The translations under genes were made by a program, and so were the position numbers. A DNA stretch of 28,693 nt from Apostichopus parvimensis. Lineage: Eukaryota > Echinodermata > Holothuroidea > Aspidochirotida > Stichopodidae. Shown piece after piece: positions 10,118 through 20,779 of this stretch. Within the stretch, counting starts at the first letter, position 1, and the number at the start of each line of letters is the position of its first letter. The notes beneath the pieces are model-generated. The model made no database searches, was not told the DNA's origin, and worked only from the letters and a program-made list of their open reading frames with translations. The stretch is taken from positions 1 through 28,693 of the forward strand of contig KN886714.1 of the NCBI GenBank assembly GCA_000934455.1, read 5' to 3'.

Positions 10118-10532
10118 NNNNNNNNNNNNNNNNNNNNNNNNNNNNNNNNNNNNNNNNNNNNNNNNNNNNNNNNNNNNNNNNNNNNNNNNNNNNNNNNNNN
10201 NNNNNNNNNNNNNNNNNNNNNNNNNNNNNNNNNNNNNNNNNNNNNNNNNNNNNNNNNNNNNNNNNNNNNNNNNNNNNNNNNNNNNNNNNNNNNNNNNNNN
10301 NNNNNNNNNNNNNNNNNNNNNNNNNNNNNNNNNNNNNNNNNNNNNNNNNNNNNNNNNNNNNNNNNNNNNNNNNNNNNNNNNNNNNNNNNNNNNNNNNNNN
10401 NNNNNNNNNNNNNNNNNNNNNNNNNNNNNNNNNNNNNNNNNNNNNNNNNNNNNNNNNNNNNNNNNNNNNNNNNNNNNNNNNNNNNNNNNNNNNNNNNNNN
10501 NNNNNNNNNNNNNNNNNNNNNNNNNNNNNNNN
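10118..10532. other. Assembly gap (415 N)
   Basis: Run of N. Its length may be an estimate from the scaffolder. Sequence on either side gives no hint of what is missing. Confidence 0.99.
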
Positions 10533-10795
10533 GTTCCAGTTCTACCCTGTACTTCTTCGGCATACTGCCAAAGAAACATATAATACTAGACGTTAGAACA
10601 CTTAGGATGATTGACTGGTAGAATAATTTCATGATCGTATAATTAACTCTGCATTGTTTTAATTTTCTAACCATAAATTAATTTTAATTGAAGAATTGCT
10701 ACCCAAAATGAGTTCTTCTCATGTAGCTGTATGTGTATATAAGTACATGAAAGTCCATTGTTATTTTTTTCCCGTTCGCGGTACACTCCGCAGAT

Positions 10796-10815
10796 TGACG
10801 TCACACGGTGACGTG
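10796..10815. promoter_or_regulatory. Paired CRE/ATF-like motif
   Basis: TGACGTCA (10796-10803) is followed closely by TGACGTG (10809-10815). ACGTCAC and GTGACGT form 7-base inverted arms with a 3-base centre. This is the consensus bound by CREB/ATF factors. No gene start is seen nearby, so it may be chance. Confidence 0.25.
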
Positions 10816-12734
10816 TATGTTCATTAGCTTTAATGAATCGTTTTTCTGGTCAGCCAGAATGTGCCAACTTTGACATCAAATTTCTCTAAATTACTGTCTC
10901 TTCAACTTAACTGGAACTAAATTATTGTTTGCGTACTAAAATAATTTAGTATTAGCCCCATATGCATTTTAACGCTTTTGCGATTCGTCCGACGAGCTTG
11001 TGGGCGGAGTCTTGTTATAATGATAAGGAAGTGTCGTTTCCTGAGGCAGTTGCAGAATTTTGTTTCGACCGAATCTACATTTACGTTACTGTTGTCCATT
11101 CATGCCACCCGCAATTGGTAAACTATTAACGTTTGTACATCTTGGCAAAAAGTAAGTATTATCTAACTACTTAATGCATTCCAGACCATTCAAATAATCC
11201 ATGCATCGAATGTTAACATCGAAGGTTAACATCGAATGGATTGCATGCCAATTTGGTTAGCTGCTTCTAGTAGCAGCTCCTTTGTCTATCATAGTGTAGT
11301 GATGGGATTACACGGTTAAAACGACCCAATTGTTGACTTAATTGACCGATGAACCATTAATTTAAATGATTAACAGTTAGCCTAAGAAGAGTAGGGAATG
11401 TTATTGGTCTAATTAACTAAGATATTTCATAGTTTTATCGAGCGAATTTGCTAGCAATTCAACCAGAAGTAACCATTGTACTAGATGACATGTATGAATT
11501 GTGTAGGTTATATATAGACTATGTGTACGGTTGTTAATATGCGCAATAAGACCTTTACAATATAGTACAAGTCGCAATTAGGCAAACGGTGCACAACGAT
11601 AGCATCTATCGACTATTCAGAAGCCGATCAGGTTAGGTTTACTTTATTTTATGTTTACGTCATACTAAACAACACCATAAAGAGGCATGCTTATCATGCA
11701 ATTAAGAACCATCGTGAACTGAAACTTGAAAGAGCTCAAAGCACCGGTATAGGTTAAAGAGCAGAAATCATGAGAAGTCTTAATAATTTCCAGTATTACC
11801 TTTTGTTCTGAGACACAGGGGTTCTATAGACCTATACGTATTAAATGTATTTCAAAAATATCTTGCATTATCGTGTATTCACATTTGATAAAACCATTTG
11901 GGTTACTACTGACCAGCAATAAGTCCATAAAAATGACATGAGACAGGTAGTAGTGTTGCTAGGCCGGAGTCATATCTCGTCGATCTGAAATAACTTAGAA
12001 ATATCCGACCATTCAAACGCACTGTAATATGCGATTCTACAGACGTGGTTCAATCTTGCTTACTTACCGTGTAATTTTGAAAGTTTTAACAGTCCCATTA
12101 TAAAATAAAAGACGAAGGCTAATTTTTTCTTTATAACAAATTACAAGTGTAGAATACATTCTTCGTGGTTCATCACAGTAGCTCGAAACTGGGTGTAGGT
12201 CCCTTTTCCCCGAGGGGTGTCTCCTCTCGCTAATTGGAGCACCCCCGTTCGTTTTTTAAATGAACGGCCTGTTCCTCGCCGCACAAGGCATATCATGGCC
12301 GTACAGCTGTTGTGTCAAGATTTGTTTTCAAAATTAAAGACATAAAGAAAAATTTAATTTCTTATTTTTATTTAAAAAAAAAGCTTTCAGTGAGCATTTG
12401 ACCTGAATATGAATATTACTTTACTGTGAAATTATAAATATTTAGTAGGCCTACATTGTGTGTGACTGACTGTACTAACCATTGACTTATATAATATAGT
12501 TTTGTCAATACATTGCTGCGTCCATTGTAATCGTATACCATTAAATCGAAACTACTGAAACTCGAGACAAAGGTCCACAGTCCAAAGTGATAACTACAAT
12601 CTTCATGGCTAATAATAGTATGCATACCTTACTAGTATGATAACAAAATAAGAGGTTATAACAAATAAGTCATTATATTAGAATATTTACATTTGGCGAA
12701 CCGTCAATCTCAATATGATATGAAAACTTTAAGA

Positions 12735-12751
12735 AAGATAGATAGATAGAC

Positions 12752-12814
<63 letters not shown>

Positions 12815-12891
12815 TAGACAGATAGACAGATAGACAGATAGACAGATAGACAGATAGACAGATAGACAGATAGACAGATAGACAGATAGAC
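12735..12891. repeat. (GATA/GACA)n microsatellite
   Basis: About 157 bp of GATAGACA- and GACAGACA-type repeats, at the left edge of the B-only insertion. Since the retrotransposon coding remnant is on the - strand, this is where its 3' end would fall, so the array may derive from a simple-repeat 3' tail. Slippage after insertion could explain its present length. Confidence 0.93.
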
Positions 12892-12895
12892 GAGA

Positions 12896-13513
12896 GTGGC
12901 TACGGGCGTGGTTGAAGCGGTCCCCGTCCCGGCCTCTGACACCGTACCACCTGATGCTCCTGTCATCGCCCCAGTGTCCGACACTAGCGCCCCGGTGGAG
13001 TCTTTGTTCCCCCTTGCGTGTCCGACCTCTCCCCTGATCGAACTTGCCAGCCTGCCCACTGAGGCAAAGCAGGACAAAACGGCGGAGATGGTACTAGCGG
13101 AGTGGCATGCGGCGCAGGATGCCTGTACTGGTTCACCGGTAGCTACGCCCGCTATCCGTGATACTAGTCGGGCCCCGAGTCAACCGGCCCAAGAGACATT
13201 AAGTGGCCCAGATTCTGACTCGCCAATGGAGGACTGCACTACAGCCTTATGAGTTGTGGCTAAGGAGTCCTCCGATTGGTTTGACGAGACGAAACAGGCC
13301 ACTGATCTCATTGACTCGAGTGGCCCTTCCACCCTACCCGCAGCCGCTTCCGCTATACCGGACACGATGCTCGCTAGTGGACCCCCTGTTCCTGACAGGG
13401 AGGTCCACTCGAACAAGGTTCACAAGGAGCTAAGAACTCTGCTACCTCGTAGGAAAAGGGGGGACACTGCCAGGGGCCTGAAAAGACCCATATTGGGAAA
13501 ACTTCGCAGGTAA
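12896..13513 (+). pseudogene. Gag/ORF1-like frame, opposite to the RT
   Basis: One + strand reading frame stays open for 205 codons with a single in-frame TGA (13250-13252). It begins right after the microsatellite without an ATG, so it is 5'-truncated. The product is rich in Pro, Ala, Ser and Thr (PVPASDTVPPDAP), then more charged, and ends with a basic tail (PRRKRG, GLKRP, GKLRR). GC content is high. This resembles a poorly conserved ORF1 protein of a non-LTR element, though I do not recognise a domain. It reads towards the RT remnant, which lies on the other strand. Confidence 0.4.
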
Positions 13514-13799
13514 TGCGCAAGCCTGTCGTCTACTATCGGGACGGCGTACCCCGGATGAATATTGGAGTGAGTTAGTTGTTAGGTGTGGGGGGGGGGTTGT
13601 GTGGTCGTTACATAATATGGGTTGGGGGGGTTCTGTTTGTGGTTTGGAGTTGGCTTTTTGGGTCTGGTTTGTAGAGCTTTGTTGTTTTGGTTCCTGTCCT
13701 TTTCACGTTACGTTGAACGCTGCATTGTATACGTTTGTGGGTTGGTGAGAGGTTTCTGTTTGTGGGTTTTCGGTTTGGTTATGGTGGTTGTTTAACAGA
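13514..13799. other. G/T-rich linker between ORF1-like and RT remnants
   Basis: Strongly G/T-skewed on the + strand, with runs of G at about 13588-13598 and 13624-13631. No open frame. It could be an inter-ORF or untranslated part of the retrotransposon; the rest of the RT after the FADD motif is missing here. Confidence 0.4.
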
Positions 13800-15742
13800 C
13801 TGGGATTGTTTTTGGTTTTGTTGACCTTTGGTCCGTGTCCGTCACGTAAAAAGCACGGTAGTGGCTTTCATCTGTGATCAGGCCAGTCACTGTGGTGTCG
13901 TCTGCAAATTTTATGATCCGCGAGTTTGGGTGGACGGCTGCACAATCATGTGTGAACAGGGAGTACAGCAGTGGCGATAGTACACACCCCTGTGGGGTGC
14001 CCGTGTTGAGAACGACAGCCGCTGAATAATTGTTACCGACCCTCACAGTCTGTTTGCTTTGCGTTCAGAAGGAAATCCAGGATCCAATTACAAATTGAAG
14101 GAGGGAATTTCAAATGTTTTAATAATTTAAAATGTAACTGTGAAGGAATAATAGTGTTAAAGCTGAGCTATAATCGATAAAAAGTACGCGGGCGTAGGAA
14201 CACTTCCTCTCCAGGTGAGCCAGGGTCCCATGTAACCATATAGAAATAGCGTCTTCAACCGATCTGTTCGTGCGATAGGCGAATTGCGAGCGATCAAAAC
14301 CTTCGGGTAAAAGTGATTTGATAAATGACAGGATAAAACTTTCAAATGTTTTCATCGGTACAGATGTAACGCGACCGGTCGATAGTCGTTCAAGCCAGAT
14401 ACTTTGCCCTTCTTTGGGATGGCATTTTTGGCATTTTTGGCTATGATGGCATTTTTTAATGACCGGGGTGCTTCTGACGTGCTCAGCGACCAGTTGAATA
14501 TGTCAGTGTAGACGCCGGCAAGTTGTTTGGCGCATATACTGAGCAGTTTTGGAGTGATGCCATCGGGTCCCGGAGCTTTCCGTTCGTTGAGTCGTTTGAA
14601 ATTGTTCCTCACCGAGGTCACATCGATGACGAATGGCGCGGTGACATCTGTGTTGTTGGCTGGAGGTGGTTGGCTGTTATTATCTTTGTCAAACCGCGTA
14701 TAAAATTCGTTCAGCTTGTCTGGCAGCTCTGCGTCATCACTATCCGCTGACCTCTTTACCCCTTTGTAGTTGGTAATCTCCCCGATGTTCGCCCACGCTT
14801 CTTTCGGGTTAACAGTATCAAACTTTGCTCAATCAGTTCTTTTTGTGCTCTTTTCGCGTTCCTAATGGCTCTCCTTGGGTCAGACTTGGCGTGGTGGTAT
14901 CTATCTGGATCAGTGGTCTTAGTCCGATAAGCTTCATCCTTGGCCTTTATTTTTGCTTTGACAGCTTTGTCACACCACGGTTTGTTGTTTGGTTATTGTG
15001 TGACAGTCTTAGTTGGTATACAAATGTCCTGGCAAAAATTGATGTACGCGGTCAGCGTATTTGTGAATGAATGCAAATCATTATCCTCTTGGTACAAATC
15101 CCAATTCGTGTCATCAAAACATCCTGTAGTTTATCGATCGCTTCCCGAGTCCACACTTTGACCGTTCTTTTCACTGGCTTCGTTATCTTCAACTCTTGTT
15201 TGTAAATAGGGATAAGTAGCACTGTGTTGTGACCAGAGTGACCGATACCAGCTCGCGGGACTGACTTGTATACATTCTTTACTTTACAGTAACAGTGATC
15301 TAGAATGTTGTTGCCGCGAGTGGTACATGTAACTTGCTGCTTTAATTCGGGCATTGAGTTCCTCAGATTAGCGTGATTAAAATCCCCCACAACAATAGAC
15401 AACGTGTTTGGGTCGGAGTTCTCACAATTATAAATCATCCCTCGCAGGCTTTCTGTTGCTATGGTTGCATCGGCGCGAGGGTGTATGTAAACCGCTATCA
15501 GAGTCACTGATGAAAACTCCCGGGGGTATGTAGAACAGCCTACACTTGATCATGATATGTTCCATATCCGGGGTGGTTCCTTGGGAAATTATCCTTACGT
15601 CCTTACACCAGTTATTGTTGATGAGGAAGCAAACTCCACCGCCCTGAGACTTCCCTGTAATCTGTCGATCCCGATCATGTCGATAGATTGTGAACCCCGG
15701 TGGTTGCAATATACAGTTAGAGTGATCTGTGGTGAGCCAGGT
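13800..15742 (-). pseudogene. ORF2 remnant: APE endonuclease plus reverse transcriptase
   Basis: Reading leftwards on the - strand: TWLT at the truncated start, then GGGVCFLINNNWC, a frameshift near 15510, VYIHPRA, VVGDFNHANL and ILDHCYCKVK (endonuclease). A stop and frameshifts follow around 15000-15060. The linker reads KAKDEAYR and PKEAWANIGEITNYKG. RT blocks are RKAPGPDGITPKLL, GLNDYRPVAL, SQFAYRTNRSVEDAI, ARVLFIDYSSA, a frameshift, then TGTPQGCVLSPLLYSL and KFADDTTV. The order and motifs are those of jockey/CR1-type ORF2. The endonuclease SDH motif reads SGH, and several frameshifts and stops make it inactive. The RT is lost after LITDES. Confidence 0.88.
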
Positions 15743-15745
15743 TTT

Positions 15746-16852
15746 AGATCTATAATCTGATTAATTATCAGACACTATTGACATTGGAGATAACAGTTCA
15801 CATTCCAAATTCATAATTTATAAAAGGAAAGACCAAACAATTGCATTTAGTGAAACTAGTTAAATAGTGATCAATGTGTTTCGTTTGAACTGTTTGAGTT
15901 TCCACATTATTATCGATACACAATTTGCTTCATGAGTATGTTGAAATGTGTTGAAAAACGTCTAATCGTCTACCGTTTGGTAAAAGAACTACAGACTAAA
16001 CGCAACGCAGGAATAATAACCTAACTTGGGCCAGAGTAGTATTTTGCGCAGCTTCGTCTACCAAGATCAATCTAACTAGATCCTCGCTAGATTTATTCCG
16101 TCAAGTTAGACGTCGAGGCAAATGATAATTGCTGTTAGTATCCGCAGCACCTAAAGTATTTCCAGTTCAAGAGATACCTTGTATAATGATATCTAATTTT
16201 TCGTGCTAAATTTTAAACATTTAATTTTTCCAAGGAAAGATCATACTGTCTTAGCGAGTCACTTGCCATGCAGTAGGAGGAAAACTCTATGAAAGTTATA
16301 GGACTACTTGTCAATGACTGAGTGTCCTACAGTTAGAACAAATGTGAAGCAGTTTTACCCCCAATAATTGGCCGGGATCTTCAAAAGATGGAAAGTCGGT
16401 GTTCAAAAACATGAAAGTACAAACAAAAAGTATCAATGCAGCATCTTAAAATAATTGAAGCTGATGGCAGGATAATTCTGATTTATGAGTCAATATTAGT
16501 AGGCTTTATCTAACAGGTTTAAATTTTGGGCTTACAGTTTTAAAAAGTTTCAGGAAATTCGAACTTTCAATTATCTATCTCCTTGTACAACCCATAATAA
16601 AGTTGAATATGGTTAATTGACGTTCGGTTAAGCACCATAGCGTATTACTCAGTAACCGGTTTAGCAGGTACAAAGCATTGACAACCCACTCGTGTTATGC
16701 TGCTGCAATGTCGAACTTGCGGTATGGCACACATCCTTAAGAATCCACCCAGTGGAAATTATTATCCTCCACCCCGCCCCTCCACAATCACAAGACCTTA
16801 GCAACGTCTCTGAGCTGTTTCTCAGACCTGTTCACAAATGCATCCCAGACGT
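15746..16852. other. Upstream flank of NHL copy B, no gene seen
   Basis: Collinear with 1291-2499 of copy A. No exon recognised. TATAAAAT at 16853-16860 corresponds to the candidate TATA box of copy A. Confidence 0.55.
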
Positions 16853-16918
16853 TATAAAATAGACTGTTACCGAATATTCCTTTTTCAATCGTAGCGTTGG
16901 AAGAAGAAAAAACACCTT

Positions 16919-17014
16919 TTGAAATTTGTTTGCCATCTTTATGACGTTGTAAGCTGTACGCCCAAAGTTCTCCAAATACAAACCAATATCCCAGAAGAAT
17001 ATTTGAGCAATGGC
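16919..17014 (+). pseudogene. Remnant of NHL exon 1 in copy B
   Basis: The homologue of 2569-2860 is shortened by roughly 200 bp. Only its end is recognisable, in the same frame (LQIQTNIPEEYLSN against LQINRDVQAKIPAAERDI). The start codon region and the basic helix are missing. The donor that reads GGTATGT in copy A reads GGCATGT here, a GC in place of GT. GC donors can work, but without the start of the exon it is likely dead. Confidence 0.6.
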
Positions 17015-17519
17015 ATGTCAACATTGGACCAAAATGTATTTTCATTAACGATTCACATATTGTCAAAATGTAAAATAAGTCATGTATTTAGCATTAAAAA
17101 TCGGGACGTTTGCGCATATAGAATATTGCAAATGAAAAGGGTGTGGTTTATAGTATCACATAATCTATGACTTACACGACTGTTCACTGAAAGGGCATCA
17201 AACATGCACAATTACACACATACTGTAATGTATCGAACATGATTTGAGCAAAGTGAGGGGAATGTTACTCGAGGTGACAAGTAATGATCGTCTCATTTCT
17301 GGGCCAATGCCCATTAAACGTTTGTCACCTCCCATTTAATTTCTTTAAGCTCAGAGAAAGTTTAAGTAATGACACCAATGGTTGAATCAAATTGTATTTT
17401 AATCGTTTGAAGTCTTTTGGAAAGGTTTTCACTTGTCCATATCCCGTTAGTACAAGATTTAACTCTTTAGTTGGGCAAATTTACCTCTAGATTCTCTTTA
17501 AACCACCTTTTCTTTTAAG

Positions 17520-17676
17520 AATTGAAAAAGGAGCCCAGACAGATAAGATACTTCAAATAATGAATTTATGAAAGAAGGACCGACGGAACCGATACAGTTT
17601 TGGGATTTATGGACCAGAGAACAATTGAGACACACTACTTCGAAGGGCCAGGAAACAAGTCAAAGAAAAGATACTG
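17520..17676 (+). pseudogene. Disabled NHL exon 2 in copy B
   Basis: Both splice sites are kept (TTTTAAG before, CTG|GTGAGT after), but the exon is 157 nt instead of 176: one extra base in the first part and a 20-bp loss after GAGACA at about 17634. Read in the phase used by copy A, it reaches TAA at 17558-17560. It therefore cannot link an upstream exon to the propeller exon in frame. Confidence 0.75.
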
Positions 17677-18042
17677 GTGAGTCTTTCATTCAATAATGTT
17701 TATGGATAGTTAAGAAGCAACTTTTAGCACTAATTATGTTTCTAATTCTCCTATATTTAAGTGTATTAAGGAATATTACGATAAATTCTGTCTAATCTTT
17801 CATTACGGGGTAAAGCATTTATCAGTTAACCAAGCAAATCACATCGGAGATTCTTCTGCTAAGGCAATTTGCCTATTCCTAAAGCATTGAGGATAACCGC
17901 AACAGTACAGTAATCACGGAATATCTGAAACCATTAAGTGCTTTTAGTTCAGTTCTCATTCTACTGTCATATTAATATATTGATGTTCTGTTATTACCCT
18001 ACTTTTGTTGGCGCTTTTCATGTAACGTACGGAGATAATGTG

Positions 18043-18129
18043 CTTCCGTTTGGTACGTAAATTTCAGGACATACCCAAAGTGGGTATGTCCTGAAGTTCA
18101 ATTATTCGGTATTGAGAAACAAACGGAAG
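18043..18129. repeat. Foldback element with perfect central hairpin, copy B
   Basis: Counterpart of 4512-4612, 14 bp shorter. Outer arms CTTCCGTTTG and CAAACGGAAG. The core at 18065-18093 is a perfect 13-bp hairpin, CAGGACATACCCA with TGGGTATGTCCTG, around a 3-base AAG loop. Confidence 0.62.
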
Positions 18130-18321
18130 ACTGACTCTACCATGAAAAAGGTACGAGCGAACGACATTTCTATTTGATGTTAGTGTTTTTCCTTTCGCCA
18201 ATTGTTTTGGCAAAACCGGTCATCGCCAGTAAGAAATTAGGAGTCTGCCCTGCTCACCATTTTCAAAGACACACTTGTTCGAAACAGTTCTATTTTCACT
18301 ATTATTTTTTTTACAGGGCAG

Positions 18322-19206
18322 GAATCACATGTCAACCAGAAAGCAGAGAATATGAATGATTCGACTCGGATACTGGCGAAAGCTCCTGCTATTCCCGAAT
18401 TAACTGGAATAAATCAACCATATGACGTCTTGACATTGAAAAATGAAATTTTCGTATTGATGGACGGCTGGATCCGTGCATACGACATGCACGGTAAAGA
18501 AGTGAGGAGATTCCACCGTAAAGGGTTTAAGCCATTTGCTGCTGTATTTCTTGGCACAACATTATACGTAACCGAAACAAATACGAGATGTATCATGATG
18601 TTTGACCATCATTTGAACTATATAAAGAGTTTTGGTGAAGCACACTTAATGAATCCTGCGGGTATAACTGCATGCGAAGAGACAAAATATATCTATGTTT
18701 TGTCCGGTAGGGAAATTGGTGATGCAGTGGTTTCCCTTTTTGAAAGTGATGGTAAGTACATTGGTCAGTTGGGTCACAAGGAGCTAATCTATCCTTGGTA
18801 TATCAAAAAGAGCCCGTTAGGTGAGTTTGTTGTTTCAGACGTCAGGAGACAAGCAATATATATATATTCATCAGATTTTGGAAGTCCCCCTTTCATAATT
18901 AAAACAGATTTACCAGGCGGTCGCATTATGCATTGCAGAGGAATTGATGTAGATGAGAATGGGAACATCTACGCCGCGCTTAGTTCCTCTGGTTACAGTA
19001 ACGATTATCAAAACGAATGTATTGTAAGATACAACAAAGATGTGGTAGATCCAATCATGGTAGAAGATAATCAAGTCGGTGGTCACATGAACAGAAGTAA
19101 GTCCTTGAATTGTGTTCGTGGGTTGCACTACTATCGATGTGCAGAAGACGCATATTTAATGATAGTAAATGCTCAGAAGACTTGTGTTACGATAAAACCT
19201 GTTTAA
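18322..19206 (+). CDS. NHL propeller exon, copy B, intact frame
   Basis: Continuous frame of 294 residues from the conserved acceptor (GGCAG at 18317-18321) to TAA; the first ATG inside is at 18352 (284 residues). It is aligned end to end with the exon of copy A, at about 78% identity, with all propeller strands kept (EIFVLMDGWIRAYD, TTLYVTETNTRC, CRGIDVDENGNIY, CVRGLHYYRCAED). The only indel is two residues (Asn-Asp), which preserves frame. The upstream exons are broken, so if it is expressed it must start within the exon, at 18352, or be spliced to something not seen here. It may equally be a young pseudogene that has not yet met a stop. Confidence 0.7.
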   Translation, partial: ESHVNQKAENMNDSTRILAKAPAIPELTGINQPYDVLTLKNEIFVLMDGWIRAYDMHGKEVRRFHRKGFKPFAAVFLGTTLYVTETNTRCIMMFDHHLNYIKSFGEAHLMNPAGITACEETKYIYVLSGREIGDAVVSLFESDGKYIGQLGHKELIYPWYIKKSPLGEFVVSDVRRQAIYIYSSDFGSPPFIIKTDLPGGRIMHCRGIDVDENGNIYAALSSSGYSNDYQNECIVRYNKDVVDPIMVEDNQVGGHMNRSKSLNCVRGLHYYRCAEDAYLMIVNAQKTCVTIKPV

Positions 19207-20777
19207 ACTCTACGTATCGTATTTCATACCGACTTAACGGTACTTTGCATAACGTCACCAGAAGGAAGTTAAGATGATCTATCACTTGATGTAAGAGGTA
19301 AAGAATAATAGGGATATCCACTGAGGGAATTTCCCCCAAAATGTGTATTTAAAGTCTCAATTTGTGTTTGCCTAATTTTAAACTCGAACCTTTCCAGCGT
19401 ACTGCTCTCAAAGCTCAGTGAAAATAACACCGTTCTTTGCGATTTTGATATTAATGTTCATAATTTTTATTGAGTTCATTATTTTTATTGAGTTATCTGT
19501 CGTAAAACATTGGATCAAAACTGAATGAAATTCGCCAGATTTTTTAACGAGTCCGTAGATTCTACAAATTTCAATAGCCAGCCCCGCCCAACAGTTCATG
19601 CGCCAATCAAATCTCTCTGTATTGTTAAAGCATAGGAATAACTTTCAGTTTCGTTGCTAGTCTGTGTTAGGTCCGTTCTCTTGAATAGTATCTCTATTTT
19701 GGTCTTACCGATGAAGCTTGCGAAATTGTCTCATTTCCTTCTATTTGAAGGAATAAAAAAGTGTTTTCAGACGTTTCCTCCGTAAAATTGGGTCAAAATT
19801 TGAACGATACGAGTAAATATAGGTTACATTTGTGTAATAGACATGATGATATAGGCGGTCGCAGTGATTTTACGGTAAATCGTTCGCGCTATGAGGAGAA
19901 CAGAAAATAAATGTTTTTTCTTTCGATTGCGACAGCTTTTCTCCATTATACCCACCTGGCCAACGTGCATTTAGAGTAAGAACCATTGAATCTGCTTCGG
20001 ATGTCTGTTTTCCGAAAAACATCAGCAAACACGCAATGAGACTTTAACACTTGAGTTTAACGCCATTAGTATATATGTTACAGTGTTAGTTACAGTGTTA
20101 GTTACAGTGTTCCCGAATTATCTCTCTTGACACAAATCAGATAATCAGATAATATTCGATAATAATAGATCGGTGAGCAAATTTAAGTTAAAACATAAAT
20201 ACAATATAAAACACGTTAACAAGAATGTATATAAAGGATCATCTTTACGGATTTTATTATGCACATAAACAAAAACATGAAATATATAGTTACATTCTGT
20301 GCATGAATTGAATTATTTTACTGCACAACGTCTCTAAAGGAAAATGCGTTATTTACCCTCCAAATTACCACAAAGACTCATATCGTAATAGTACTTGACT
20401 AAGTACCTATTTTATTTTATAATACTATGGAAATGATTTTTTGTTCTTTTCTTTGGGTGATATTAATGTAATTCAGTTCGATATATCAGTTGTATCAAAG
20501 TTGTTTAATTCTAAGTTACCGAAGGTTAACTTCTGTGGTAATGGTTACTGTACATTCATATTTGTATATTCAATAATTATAGTTATCCAGTACAACGATA
20601 GTTTTACACTTAATTTTCGTCGTGAGGTAATATATTAATATTATGAAATAATAAAAGCCAACCGACTTATGTCTTCACATCTTGGGTTTCTTTCTTTCAT
20701 GATTTTATGTAATGAATAGTCGCATAAGATAGCATGGGATTGTTTGACACTTTCATAGGCCTATGTCAAGAATAATT
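19207..20777. other. 3' flank of NHL copy B, no gene seen
   Basis: Matches 5786-7905 of copy A without the MITE. At 20077-20112 a 12-bp unit (GTTACAGTGTTA) is repeated three times where copy A has one. The hexamer aligned to the polyA signal of A is AATGAA (19524-19529). Confidence 0.55.
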
Positions 20778-20779
20778 GT

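Larger units (their letters stand above)
9331..11684. other. Spacer between the duplicates, no gene seen
   Basis: Unique AT-rich sequence between the duplicates, interrupted by the assembly gap. Open frames crossing the gap are artefacts of the N run. Notable short items are an inverted CRE-like motif (10796-10815) and three copies of a CATCGAA-type unit with GTTAAC at about 11204-11236. No coding exon recognised. Confidence 0.55.
12734..15745 (-). mobile_element. B-only non-LTR retrotransposon insertion (jockey/CR1-type), degraded and rearranged
   Basis: Copy A has the empty site (about 1271-1305), where flanks matching 12715-12733 and 15746-15775 are contiguous. Short imperfect target duplications are possible (TTTAAG left, TTTAG right). 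The interior is clearly more GC-rich than its surroundings. The - strand carries endonuclease and reverse-transcriptase remnants from 15742 down to about 13800. The left third (12896-13513) instead has a + strand frame. The right edge cuts the endonuclease at its TWL motif, a 5' truncation expected of target-primed reverse transcription. Confidence 0.88.

Noticed and set aside
9842..10674. Frames spanning the N run
   Set aside because: They exist only because N has no stop codons.
12673..13077. 134-codon - strand frame opposite the ORF1-like region
   Set aside because: Half of it is the GATA/GACA microsatellite read as Leu/Ser/Tyr repeats; the other half is the antisense of the better + strand frame.
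12734..15745. Twin-priming explanation for the inverted arrangement
   Set aside because: Twin priming gives an inverted 5' part followed by a sense 3' part; the order seen here is the reverse.
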